Program-made: the position numbers and the translations under genes | NCBI GenBank assembly: GCA_051453625.1 | Contig: JBOZIK010000001.1 | Span: forward strand, 152,023,053 to 152,049,105 | Origin: Welwitschia mirabilis | Lineage: Eukaryota > Gnetophyta > Gnetopsida > Welwitschiales | Direction: 5' to 3' | Length of the DNA stretch: 26,053 bases | In this document: one piece after another, positions 10,950 through 20,005 of the stretch | Position numbering within the stretch: the stretch's first letter is position 1 | Layout: every line of letters starts with the position of its first letter | Notes under the pieces: generated by a model | What the model saw: the letters and a program-made list of their open reading frames with translations, nothing else | Told to the model about the DNA's origin: nothing | Database searches by the model: none

Positions 10950-11335
10950 AGTGGTCGACTGGATCCTTAAGGGTTGACCATACCTAAAGTTATTAAAGGA
11001 AAATAAACTGCATCTAGAGGGTTCAATTAGATTTTAATGGAGTCAATAGAACTTATAACTTGAAGAACCAGTGTCCCTGAACTAAATGGCACAGGGTCGA
11101 CTAGACTTTTATGGGATTAATTAGATTTGAGGACCTAATAAATAGTAGTCATAGACTGAGAGTCATGGGGTCGACTGGACCCAGGATCGGGTCAACTGGA
11201 CTGGGGTCAACTAGACCTAGATGGAGTTGACCAAATAAGAAGGCGTAAAAATTTAGGATGACCGAAACTATCTCTTAGGTGACCTATGTAACTCACAATA
11301 CCACATGGAGTCAACCTGATTTTTATGAGGTTGAC
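10950..11335 (+). promoter_or_regulatory. U3 array of GTCGAC-like words
   Basis: About ten copies of a word close to GGGTCGACTGGAC occur upstream of the TATA box. Intact GTCGAC is at 10954-10959, 11096-11101 and 11170-11175; the others read GTCAAC or GTTGAC. The core is palindromic. In the 3' LTR (17030-17420) the same places read almost only GTTGAC, GTCAAC or GTCGAT, which is what CpG loss produces. Repeats of this sort in U3 are candidates for transcription-factor binding, but that role is inferred. Confidence 0.6.
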
Positions 11336-11465
11336 CAAACGAAGTAGGAAAAAAATTTCTCTAAATGTTATGTATCCATTATCTAGCCATTAGGTAGCCA
11401 TTTTCTAGCTATTTATAGCTATTGGAGGTAAAATTAAAATGTACTAAACCATAATAACCTTCCAT

Positions 11466-11474
11466 TATAAATAG
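11466..11474 (+). promoter_or_regulatory. TATA box of the 5' LTR
   Basis: TATAAATAG lies at the same place as TATAAATAG at 17524-17532 in the 3' LTR, and both sit in a matching context (ATTATAAATAG.TAAGCC). It is the likely start signal for the full-length element transcript. Confidence 0.65.
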
Positions 11475-11758
11475 ATAAGCCATAGATAACCAATTAATCT
11501 TTTGAAACCACTTTTATTTGAACAAATCTATTAGATCTAAAAGATTAAGCTATGTATTTGTTTTGCTATCATTATTGTATCTTAGCATCTAAGTTTCTGA
11601 TTGGAGGAGATCTACTATTGGCATACTCGCTTCATTCGAAGTCAGATCTAGAACTTCATTGGTTGTACTTCTATAGGAGGAGAGCTCCATCTATTGTACT
11701 AATTTCAGAATAAGTGATATCTGTGCTTTTAAGGTAACACTACATCATACCTTGTTTA

Positions 11759-11871
11759 CTAAAGGTTGAGACTAAGCCTTAAAAAGTCCATGCTAAAGGT
11801 TGAGACTAAGCCTTGAAAAGTCCATTCTAAAGGTTAAGACTTAGCCCAGAAAAGTCTATTTGTAAAGGTTA
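11759..11871 (+). repeat. 34-bp tandem repeat in the LTR
   Basis: The unit CTAAAGGTTGAGACTAAGCC plus a tail of the form TTGAAAAGTCCAT is repeated about three times, with AAAGGT at 11761, 11795, 11829 and a partial unit at 11866. The array is conserved in the 3' LTR at about 17820-17930, so it was present before insertion. Confidence 0.8.
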
Positions 11872-12171
11872 CAGGTGAGCCTGGAATACCTGATGGAGTA
11901 ATAAAGATCTAAGATCTAGCTTGGGAGAAGTTAATCATTAAGAGTTGAGTAGGGGTTTTCTCAACAACTATAAATTTGGCTTGTATTAAAGTGATAATTT
12001 GTGATTTTTATTTTTAATAATTTAGTTTCAGTACTTTATCATTTTGTGCACTTCCTAGAATAGATTATTTAATGGATGTAAGTTGTATTTAGATTAAATT
12101 ATTTTAGATTATTTATTGAGTTTTTGAAAAACCTATTCATCTCCACCTCTAGGGTTCTTCATCCTATCATT

Positions 12172-12183
12172 TGGTATCAGAGC
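12172..12183 (+). other. Primer-binding site, initiator Met tRNA type
   Basis: TGGTATCAGAGC is the standard plant primer-binding site complementary to the 3' end of initiator methionine tRNA. It lies two bases after the 5' LTR and is unmutated. Confidence 0.95.
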
Positions 12184-12249
12184 TAAGTTGAGTCTACATT
12201 AGATTTTAACCAATATTGATCTTAGAACCCTAAAAATAAGTAGCCTTTC

Positions 12250-13366
12250 TGATGGTTTTTCAACTAGGAGTTTACCTACGTTTGATGGGTTAAACTATGA
12301 TTATTGGAAAGCTAGGATGAGAATATTTCTTACATCCCTAGATGCTGACATAGAGAAAGTTATTTAAAAGGTCATATTGTGCCTATGATAACCCAAACTA
12401 ATGCAAATGGCAACACTATCCTAGTTCCCAAATCCTAAGACTAATGAATAATCACAAATAAGTCAAAAGCCACCATAGATGCCCATGCTCTTAATATAAT
12501 TTTTTGTACAGTGTGTGTAAATGAATTCAAATGAATAGTACACTATAAATATGCTAAAAAAGATTGGAACATTTTCGAAGTAGCACATGAAGGAACCTCA
12601 ATTGTTAAACAAGCTAAATAACAAATGCTCATTTCTAAATTTAAAGATATTCATGTGGATAAAGAAGAAACATTACAAGAATTTTTTGCTAGACTTATAG
12701 ATATTGTGAACTCAATGGTAAGCCTAGAAGAATGCATGGAGAAAAGAAAATGATAAGGAAGGTTTTGAGATCCCTACTTAAGAGATTCGAACCAAAGGTG
12801 ACAGCCATTGAAGAGAGTAAGAACATTAATGCAATGGAATTAGAAAAACTTCTTGCAAACCTATGAGCTTAAATTTGTTAAAAATAAAAGGAAATGTATT
12901 ACTTTAAAATATATTTAAGAATACTATAGATCTGATAGATCAGATGAGAAATTTAATGATAATTAAGTGGCTCTTCTAGCCAGAAGATTCAAAAAATTTC
13001 TTTATAAAAAGAAAAAGGAAGGAGAATCTAGAAAGAATGCAAAGAAAGATCTTTCAAAACAGGAGGGATCAAGAAAAGGGAAAATAAATCCAATTCTACT
13101 CATGTAAAGGATTTGGACATATGGCAAATGAGTGTCCTAACATAAAGAGAGACAATAAAAAGTCAAGGAATCCATCATTCATGGCTATTTGGAATAATGA
13201 AGACGATGAGGATGAGAAAAACTATCTGAATGATGAATCAGACAGAGATTATCTTTCATGGATTTTGTGCTAACTCTTAAGGATGTTCCTAGCACATCAA
13301 TGCCTGATGATTTAGATATGATAAATAAAGAAAAGAATGAACTAGAAGATACATGTTAGGAGTTGT
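12250..13366 (+). pseudogene. Copia gag remnant with zinc knuckle
   Basis: This is the nucleocapsid precursor of a copia element. The N-terminal part reads LPTFDGLNYDYWKARMRIFL, typical of the copia gag family (Retrotran_gag type). After a frameshift near 12365 it continues with VPMITQ, then LQEFFARLIDIVNSM and MIRKVLRSLLKRFEPKVTAI, the conserved C-terminal half of the capsid domain. A knuckle segment YSCKGFGHMANECP lies at about 13097-13140. The first Cys of its CCHC motif is replaced by Phe, so zinc binding would be impaired. There are several stop codons and at least two frameshifts. An acidic segment WNNEDDEDE follows and runs into the assembly gap. Confidence 0.85.
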
Positions 13367-13899
13367 NNNNNNNNNNNNNNNNNNNNNNNNNNNNNNNNNN
13401 NNNNNNNNNNNNNNNNNNNNNNNNNNNNNNNNNNNNNNNNNNNNNNNNNNNNNNNNNNNNNNNNNNNNNNNNNNNNNNNNNNNNNNNNNNNNNNNNNNNN
13501 NNNNNNNNNNNNNNNNNNNNNNNNNNNNNNNNNNNNNNNNNNNNNNNNNNNNNNNNNNNNNNNNNNNNNNNNNNNNNNNNNNNNNNNNNNNNNNNNNNNN
13601 NNNNNNNNNNNNNNNNNNNNNNNNNNTACTCATGTAAAGGATTTGGACATATGGCTAATCTTCTAACCTTAAGAGAGATAATAGAAAGTTAAAAAATCAC
13701 TCATTCATGGCTACTTGGAATAATGAAAATGATGAGGATGAAGAAAACTATTCGGATCATGAATCAGACAGAGATAGAAGGTTTCCTTTTATGGCTTTTG
13801 TGCCAGCACTTAAAGATGTTCCTAGTACATCAATGTCTGATGATTTGGATATGATAAATGAAGAAGAGAATGATATAAAAGATAGATGTGAGGAGTTGT
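13097..13899 (+). repeat. Diverged duplicate of the gag knuckle region on both sides of the gap
   Basis: Bases 13097-13366 and 13627-13899 are two versions of the same roughly 270-bp stretch, starting TACTCATGTAAAGGATTTGG and ending GAGTTGT. They differ at many positions and by small indels, roughly 80-85% alike by eye. The left copy ends exactly at the gap and the right copy begins exactly after it. This is either a tandem duplication with missing middle sequence or a join of two different family members. Confidence 0.85.
13367..13626. other. Assembly gap, 260 N
   Basis: This is a run of 260 undetermined bases inside the copia gag. Its true length and content are unknown; any reading frame through it is meaningless. 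Confidence 0.99.
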
Positions 13900-14390
13900 A
13901 TAAGGAGTGTGAAAAGTTAACTAAGATAATAAATGAGTTGAACAGAATAGTGAAGTTATAACCAAAGAAAAGAAGGAAGTGGAAGAGAAATATAATGTGC
14001 TCAAATTTGATAACATCAAGATAATTTCTCAGGTAAAAGATCTTTCTTTTTTTTCTTTTAAATAAATTTTCTGATAGCTCTTCTAAACTAGAACAGATGC
14101 TTGGAGTACGAAAGTCTACTAAAAACAAATCAGGTATTGGTTTAGTTCATAAAACTCACAAGAAGAGGTAAACTAGAAGAGTAAGTATGTGCCTAATCTT
14201 TTATATAATGTTTGTGGTAAATTTGATTATTCAAAGTCTTTTCGCAAAGTTAGACAATTAATGCTTTTCTCTGAAACTGTAAAGACCTTGACTTTTAAGT
14301 TTGTTCCTAAGAAAAGTATACCACCTAAGTCTAATAAGACTAAGTGGATTAAAACTAAAAATCTTTAAAGTTTTCTAACATAGATAGCTT
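13627..14390 (+). pseudogene. Copia gag, second knuckle copy and coiled-coil C-terminal part
   Basis: This begins with a second copy of the knuckle region (CKGFGHMANL, lacking the last Cys). An acidic open stretch of 84 codons follows (13707-13961: WNNENDEDEENY, later LDMINEEENDIKDRCEEL). Its E/K-rich end (LYKECEKLTKIINELNR) looks like a coiled coil. The rest, in shifting frames, gives LNKFSDSSSKLEQMLGV, SGIGLVHKTHKK and LTFKFVPKKSIPPKSNKTKW. This is the usual linker between gag and protease in Sirevirus-like copia elements. The relation to the left-hand contig is uncertain because of the gap. Confidence 0.75.
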
Positions 14391-14829
14391 TAGAGAATCA
14401 TGTATGAGCAATTGGTACCTAGACAGTGGTTGCTCAAGACATATGTTAGGAGAAAAATCAAGCTTTCAACATCTAAAGAACATAAATGGAGGAGAAGTCA
14501 CTTTGGAAAAAATAAAATAGTAAAAATCGAAGGTACTAGATGCATCAAGAGAGGTAAGTTACCTAAACTTGATGATGTTCTTTATGTTAATGGATTGAAA
14601 TATAGCTTATTAAGTATAAGTCAATTATGTGACAGAAGTCATAAAGTAATCTTTGAAAAATTTAAATGTAATGTTATAGATGAAAGAACAAATGTTTCTT
14701 TTTTTTTTGTAAAACATGTGGATAATACTTATAGATTAGATATTAAATTAATTGATCAATTATTCCATGAAAACCATGATGTTAGGATAAATTTTTATAA
14801 AACTAAGTATTTTCTTGTAAATTCTAATT
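14391..14829 (+). pseudogene. Copia aspartic protease and pre-integrase remnant
   Basis: WYLDSGCSRHMLGEKSSF at 14413-14466 contains the intact catalytic Asp-Ser-Gly (14422-14430) of the copia protease. A single-base frameshift in the T-rich/G stretch near 14505 moves the rest to another frame. That frame is open to 14831 and reads GKLPKLDDVLYVNGLKYSLL, SISQLC and later HVDNTYRLDI. These are the protease C-terminus and the start of the GAG-pre-integrase domain. The coding sequence then stops short: the HHCC finger and integrase core that should follow are absent, and an unrelated segment starts at about 14830. Confidence 0.85.
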
Positions 14830-14881
14830 AACTCCTAGTGTCAGTAACTAATCTGTTAATTATAAAAATGATCTAGGAGTT
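14830..14881. repeat. Short inverted repeat at the end of the copia coding remnant
   Basis: AACTCCTAG (14830-14838) pairs perfectly with CTAGGAGTT (14873-14881) with a 34-base loop. It sits just where recognisable copia pol sequence ends. It could be a chance hairpin or mark a rearrangement point. Confidence 0.4.
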
Positions 14882-15264
14882 CAGTCATTGTTCATTGGCT
14901 AATTTTAGGGTAGTCAACCCGATCTATGATTCAGTCGACCAGACGTGCATAGTCAACTGGCTTGAAAGCCCAATTGCACAAATCCCTTCTATTACTGTAG
15001 AATCGTGTCTTAACAGGTTNNNNNNNNNNAAGCAATTAACCAGACCTGATAGATTACAGTGCAGAAGTATAGTTGATGGACTTGATTTTTTTCTCCATTT
15101 TGCCTTATTTCACTTAGTCTATAAAAGAGATAAAATCCTAACTTGATTTCATTATGCCCTAACCCTCTCTAGCTTCTAGATCTAGTGATTTTCTTTTAAG
15201 ATCTAGAGATCTTGCTTTCAGATCTAATGTTTTTCTTGGTCTTTTCATTTGCAAGTGTTTCAAA
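14882..15264 (+). promoter_or_regulatory. Promoter-like segment inside the copia element
   Basis: This segment carries three words of the same type as the U3 array (GTCAAC near 14918, GTCGAC near 14936, GTCAAC near 14952). A 10-N gap (15020-15029) and then a TATA box TATAAAAG at 15120-15127 follow, with a CT-rich leader after it (CCCTAACCCTCTCTAGCTTC). This layout resembles U3 followed by a transcription start, placed upstream of the passenger ORF. It could be the ORF's own promoter or part of a foreign LTR. Function is inferred from layout only. Confidence 0.45.
15020..15029. other. Assembly gap, 10 N
   Basis: A block of ten N, probably a placeholder of unknown true size, interrupts the segment upstream of the passenger ORF. 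Confidence 0.95.
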
Positions 15265-16303
15265 ATGCTAAAATCTCATCCAAGAGAAGATAAAAGAAGG
15301 CTCCTTTAAGGAAAGCAGCTTTCATCTACCAAGGAATATCAAAGGAGGATATTGATAAGTTTACTAAGAAGTTTAAGAAGAAGGCCATGTGCTAAGAGTG
15401 ATCTGTAGCTACCTTAGAGCTAAGAGAACTTAGAGAACTAATCTAACTCCTGAGAGATTAAGATCTTGATCATTTTTTAGATGTTTCTGGTTTATCTTAT
15501 CCTTTCTTATTAGGATGTTTTATTGTAATGCTTCTTTTGATTATAACACAAGAACCATTGAAACCCTTATTTTGGGGAAGTGGATAAGAGTGACAACAAA
15601 TCTTATCTCAGAGATGACTAATCTTCTAAGGGAATACTATGAGGAATTTTAGTGTTTTAAAGACACCATGAAAGACAAACATATGATTGCCACAGAGCTT
15701 TGTGATAGGTTATATACTTGGAAGCACACTTTGTCTACTTCCTTATTGACTCCTAAATACCATTTTCTTCATTTGGTCTTCATCTATAACGTTTTACCTT
15801 TATCTGACCATCATGATGAGGCCTCATAATATCGATCTTATCTAATGCAGTTAGTAGGACTTAAGCATTCCATTGATGCTCCTGCCATAATATTGAAGAA
15901 TATGGCTTTACACATGGAGTATGATAGAACTAGGATTTTACTCTACTCTATGCTTATCACTAGTATTTTCTACCATTTTTGAGGCAAATTCCATCCTAAG
16001 TTAGAAACCATGTAGCCTATGTTATTCATTGGGTGTGTAACCTTGTCTTACATGCATATCTTTGTCCTCTCCAAGAAATCCCCTTTTGCTACTTCTAAGG
16101 AAGCCTCCCTTGATGAGACTCTCTCATATCTAAGACGAATTGATTCCTGTACTAAACACATGAAAGAAGCCCTCATTGCAGCTAGATATAATATTGCGAA
16201 TATCTCAGTAGAGGCTACTAACTCAGCTCCCACATGAGGTGATGAGGAAGAATCAAAGAAAGACTCTGAAAGGAAGGAAAAAGAAGAAGAGGGGAATTTG
16301 ATT
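15265..16303 (+). pseudogene. Passenger ORF resembling the 'putative plant transposon protein' domain
   Basis: From about 15539 to 16237 one frame runs with no frameshift, broken only by four stop codons (near 15650, 15830, 15980 and 16013). Landmarks match a domain widespread in plant repeats and named 'putative plant transposon protein' (Transposase_32 type). NLLREYYEEF matches its LV.EFY.N. pattern, then comes GLKHSIDAPAIILKNMA, and LLYSMLITSIFYHF matches its LPYGMLIT.IF.HFGV pattern. A further stop at 16235-16237 precedes an acidic, Lys/Glu-rich tail (DEEESKKDSERKEKEEE). Upstream pieces starting with ATG at 15265 (MLKSHPREDKRR) and a basic segment KFTKKFKKKA in another frame may be its N-terminus. 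The biochemical role of this domain is not known to me. Confidence 0.65.
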
Positions 16304-16356
16304 GAAATATTTTGCTTCAGATTATGTTTTGTGTTCTTTCCTTTTCCATTGATGTT

Positions 16357-16369
16357 AAAAGGGGGAGAA
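16357..16369 (+). other. Polypurine tract, upstream copy
   Basis: AAAAGGGGGAGAA, preceded by CCATTGATGTT, is a textbook plant copia polypurine tract, yet it lies about 510 bases before the 3' LTR. Multiplied polypurine tracts are a reported feature of Sireviruses. Confidence 0.75.
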
Positions 16370-16865
16370 TTAGTTGTGTTTGTTTGTTAAACCTTTTATA
16401 AGTTCAATTGTATGCTCTTGATAAGCACTTTTACTTTGTAATCCTTGCATGTTAGACTTGTAATGTTTATACTCATATTTAATGCAATGTAACTATCTAT
16501 TTTAGCACTACCATTTTGTGTACCTATTATGCCTTTCCACTTTGTATTTATTAAATATCTTTTCCTATGATTTAATTCACAAAGCTTAAAATTGTTGTAA
16601 CATTTGGAAATAAACCAAAATGGTTGTAGCATCTAATTCAATAAGTGTTCATAATTACAATTATCTCTATCATAAAGTTGTACCTTTCTAAGTCCTCAAT
16701 TGTGCATATTAAATTGATTACTTTTAAAGCATAAAATTTGGTTGTTCAAAATGCCTTAATTTATTTCAAATTGAAATGTTATGTTTACAAATAAGCATGT
16801 TATAAGGGGAATTTTTCTATGAGTTCTAATTTTATCGCAACTAAGTATTGCTTTCCATCAATGTT
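16370..16865. other. AT-rich non-coding spacer between the two polypurine tracts
   Basis: No domain is seen on either strand. A 78-codon minus-strand frame (16396-16632) has no recognisable features and is treated as chance. This is the untranslated 3' part of the copia internal region. Confidence 0.6.
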
Positions 16866-16876
16866 AAAAGAGGAAA
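16866..16876 (+). other. Polypurine tract adjoining the 3' LTR
   Basis: AAAAGAGGAAA, preceded by CCATCAATGTT, directly abuts the 3' LTR. The flank is the same as that of the tract at 16357, so it is a degenerate copy of the same motif and the one that defines the LTR edge. Confidence 0.8.
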
Positions 16877-16877
16877 T

Positions 16878-18230
16878 TCTTGGGTTATGTTTCGCCAATT
16901 AATATTTAAACTAATGTCTTTTGTATAGTAAATTTTATGTATTTTGTGCAAAAACATTAAGGTTTTTATAGGTTGAAAGATGGAACTAAAATGTGCAACA
17001 GAAATCTGTTTATTCATTTACTTTCCTGAGTTGTTGACCAGATTCTTAAGGGGTCGATCACATCTAAAGCTATCAAAGAAAAATAGAATGCATCTAGAAG
17101 GGTTAACTAGATTTTGATGGGATCGGTCAGACCTATAAATTAGATAACTAGTGTCCTTGAACAGAATGGTAAGGGATCGATCAGAATTTTTTGGGGTCAA
17201 CTAGATTTGAGGACCTCATAAACAGTAGTTCTAGACTAAGAGTCATGGGGTTGACTAGACCCATGATGGGGTTGACTGTACTAGGATTGACTAGACCAAG
17301 ATGGAGTTGACTAAATAAGAAGATGTAAAAATCTAGGATTACCAAATCTCTCTCTTAGGTGACCTTTGTAACTCACAGCACCACATGAGGTCAATAAGAT
17401 TTTTGTGTGGTCAACTAGACAGAGCAGAAAAGAAATTTTTCTAAATGTCATGTATCTGTTATCTAGTCATTTATAGCTATTAAAGGAAAAATTAAAATAT
17501 ACTAAGTCCTAATATCCTTTCATTATAAATAGCTAAGCCATAGATAACCAATTAATTTTTTAGAACCACTTTTATTCAGATAAATATATTGGATTTAAAA
17601 GATTAAGTTGTGTATTTATGTTGTTATCATTATTGTATCTTGGCATCTACATTTCTGACTAGAGAAGATCTATCATTGGCATACTCACTTCATTTAAAGT
17701 TAGATCTAGAGCTTCATTAGTTGTACTTCTATAAGAGGAGATCTCCATCTATTGTTCTGATATCAGAACGAGTGGTATCTGTGCTTTTAAGGAAATACTA
17801 CATCACTACCCTATTTGCTAAATGTTGAGACTAAGCCTTGAAAAGTCTATGCTAAAGGTTGACACTAAGCCTTAAAATATCCATTTTAAAGGTTGAAACT
17901 TATCCTAGAAAAGTCTATTTATAAAGGTCACAGGTAAACCTGAAATACTTGGTGGAGTAATAGAGATCTAAGATGTAGCTTGAAAGAAGCTGATCATCGA
18001 GAGTGAAGTAGGAGGTTTTCTAAACCACTATAAATCAGACTTGCATTAAAGTAGTAGTTTGTGCTTTCTATTTTTGATTATTTACTTTTAGTACTTTATC
18101 ATTTTATACACTTCCTGGAATAGATTATTTAATGTATGCAAGTTATATTTAGATTGAATTATTTCAAATTATTTATTAAGTTTTTGAAAGAACATATTCA
18201 CCCTCCTCTCTAAGGTTCATAATCCTATCA
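16878..18230 (+). repeat. 3' LTR of the copia element
   Basis: It begins TCTTGGGTTATGTTTCGCCA (the first G of TGTTGG mutated to C) and ends CCTATCA, aligning with 10800-12169. The TATA box (17524-17532) and the 34-bp repeats (about 17820-17930) are retained. A shorter copy of one block near 17460 explains part of the length difference. Divergence from the 5' LTR is spread along its length. Confidence 0.92.
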
Positions 18231-18235
18231 ATAGA
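18231..18235. repeat. Target-site duplication ATAGA, right copy
   Basis: Identical to 10795-10799. Together they show that the two gypsy parts flanking the copia element were once contiguous. Confidence 0.9.
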
Positions 18236-18413
18236 TTAGATAAGAAAGACTTGACTAGGTATAGTTCATTTTTATTTCATCCTAATTATATATTTCCATA
18301 ACTTAGAATATTTAAGATTCTCTTATAAAAGTTTCCAAAATGCTAAATCTATGCTTACATTTTTCATTAGGAATTTAAGATTCTTATGAAAAGTAGGATT
18401 GGTATTCAATCTT
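18236..18413 (-). pseudogene. Gypsy protease upstream part, beyond the copia insertion
   Basis: The minus-strand translation gives FHKNLKFLMKNVSIDLAF and further weak matches to the segment between gag and protease in Athila/Tat-like elements. Its downstream continuation is at 10794-10300. Stop codons are frequent, and the match is weaker than for the other domains. Confidence 0.5.
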
Positions 18414-20005
18414 TTAAGGGGTAGTAGGTTTCTTACCTTTATCTTGAGAATAATTTTTCTTATTATCATTTAAAGGAGAAGAGAAAGTATGATTTTCTAA
18501 GATTTTAATGTCCTTTTTTTCTTCATCATTCTTATCATTTTGGAACATTAAAGCCTCATGGGTAGGAGGTGTTGTATTATTTCCACTTCTTGTTACAACC
18601 TGATAATCTTTTCTTACTTTATTATGATTTGGTAAAGGTTGTGTTGTAAGTAATCCTTTTAGTATTTGATTAGCAAGCATAGTTTATTAAAAAACATTAA
18701 TAAGATTTATAATGTTTGAATTTGATTTCTTTTGAAATTTTTTTAGCTCATCAATAAAATTCCTAAGTGGATCACTTTAGTTTTATGAGTTTAATATGCT
18801 TGCTTGACAATTTAATTTACTTGGTTGGAAGTTTAAACTATTTGTTTAAAATTTAGCATTTTCAAATCTATTTCTACATAGTTAAAAATTTGGATGTTTT
18901 TCTTAAAAGTTTTAAATTTGTTTTCAAAGCATTAAAAGTTTGGTTTCTCATTTATCCTAGGTTGAAATTGATTTTGATTTTAATTTTGATTTTAATTTTG
19001 TGTTTTAAAGTTTGAAGAATTTTGGTTGAAGGTATATAACTCTTTATAAATCTTTTTTTTATAAGTAGATAGTAAATGATAATCTTTTATTACATGGTAG
19101 TTGTTTTCATATAAATCATAAGTTGGAAAAACAACCACACTCTTTTTAGTTGCCACCTTTGCATTTAAGATCATTTGAGTGTATTTTTCTAGTGTTGTAG
19201 TAAAATTATTAATAACACTTGGTTCCTTTTTTATTTTTACTTCCTTATTTTCTTGTTTAAATTCTTTAAAGTCTTTTATGATTTGGCCTACTGTACAATT
19301 TTCCTTAGGTATTGGTTTAGACCAAGTTTAACTTCCTTCTACAAGTTCTTCCAACAATCTCCATCAAATTTCCTTTACATAAAAATCTACAAGCTATTTG
19401 GTTTGGCTATTAAGTTTACTATAGAAATAATCTACTAGTTCCTCTTAAGTGAAAGCATCTAGATGTTTAGAATGTATGGAAATGAAAAATTATTCATATG
19501 TGAAGGCATAATCTTCATTCAGCTATTGTTAGAAATTTGTTACTTATTTCTTTCTTTTTCTTATGGTTTTTTCACTAATAAATATTTTTATAAATGCATC
19601 TTAAACTTGGTTGTATGTTTTTAAATTCTTATATAAAGTGGTTATTAATAATAGTTTAGATTTTTATTTCAAAGTAATGGAAAAAATAACCATGTAAATA
19701 TAATAACTAATTTGTTTTTTACCATTTCTAGAAGTTAGTACTAATTATTCAATGTGAACTATATGTTGGAGGAAATATTCATTGTTTTCTTTATTAAAAA
19801 TAGGATAAGTATTTAAATTTCTCAATTCAACATCATCACTAGAAGGTAGGTCAAAATATTTTTAAATTTGACATTTCTTATTTGCGATTAATTCCTTAAG
19901 GGTAACATTAGCATTTGGGTTTAAGGGAAGAGTAGTAAGGGTTTTAATAATAATAGAGGGATTATGTGAAGCAATATATTTATGTTTTTACAATGAATTT
20001 GACAT
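18414..20005 (-). pseudogene. Gypsy gag remnant
   Basis: The likely start is ATG at 20005-20003, since the leader ends there, but the sixth codon is TAA. Readable parts, in order, are ANVTLKELIANKKCQI, then a capsid-like region with DAFIKIFISEKTIRKRKK, ELVDYFYSKLNSQTK and RLLEELVEGS, which fits the Retrotrans_gag pattern. A linker with QNSSNFKTQN and a stretch where GATTTT repeats encode alternating Asn/Gln follows (18967-18998). An 88-codon open end (18414-18680) contains QPLPNHNKVRKDYQVVTRSG, matching the V.LRSG landmark near the gag-protease border. About 1.6 kb is close to the full size for this family, so it has decayed without much deletion. Confidence 0.75.

Larger units (their letters stand above)
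10800..12169 (+). repeat. 5' LTR of the copia element
   Basis: The LTR starts TGTTGG at 10800 and ends CCTATCA at 12169, two bases before the primer-binding site. It aligns over its full length with 16878-18230. It contains a U3 array of GTCGAC-type words (10950-11330), a TATA box (11466-11474), and a 34-bp tandem repeat (11759-11871) that falls in R/U5. Confidence 0.92.
10800..18230 (+). mobile_element. Complete but decayed Ty1/copia (Sirevirus-like) retrotransposon, non-autonomous
   Basis: Two LTRs of about 1370 and 1353 bp in direct orientation enclose an initiator-Met-tRNA primer-binding site, gag, aspartic protease, a passenger ORF and two polypurine tracts. A 5-bp target duplication flanks the whole. 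The LTR start (TGTTGG...GCCAATTGATGTTAAACT), the PPT type AAAAGGGGGAGAA, the duplicated PPT, and gag with a single CCHC knuckle fit Sireviruses. Integrase, RT and RNase H are absent, so any movement would have depended on another element's enzymes. The LTRs differ at many positions by eye, so the insertion is old. Length and content are uncertain across two assembly gaps. Confidence 0.88.

Noticed and set aside
13289-13692. Open frames on both strands running through 13367-13626
   Set aside because: They exist only because undetermined bases contain no stop codons; the coding content is nil.
13757-14128. 123-codon minus-strand open frame
   Set aside because: It lies antisense to the acidic coiled-coil part of the copia gag; the Ser/Phe-rich composition is a mirror of Glu/Lys codons.
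16048-16233. 61-codon minus-strand open frame
   Set aside because: It is the antisense of the passenger ORF, whose sense frame has clear domain landmarks.
15539-16303. Passenger ORF as a host cellular gene
   Set aside because: It is enclosed by the LTRs and polypurine tract of a mobile element, has five stop codons, and its landmarks match a repeat-associated domain rather than a known cellular family.
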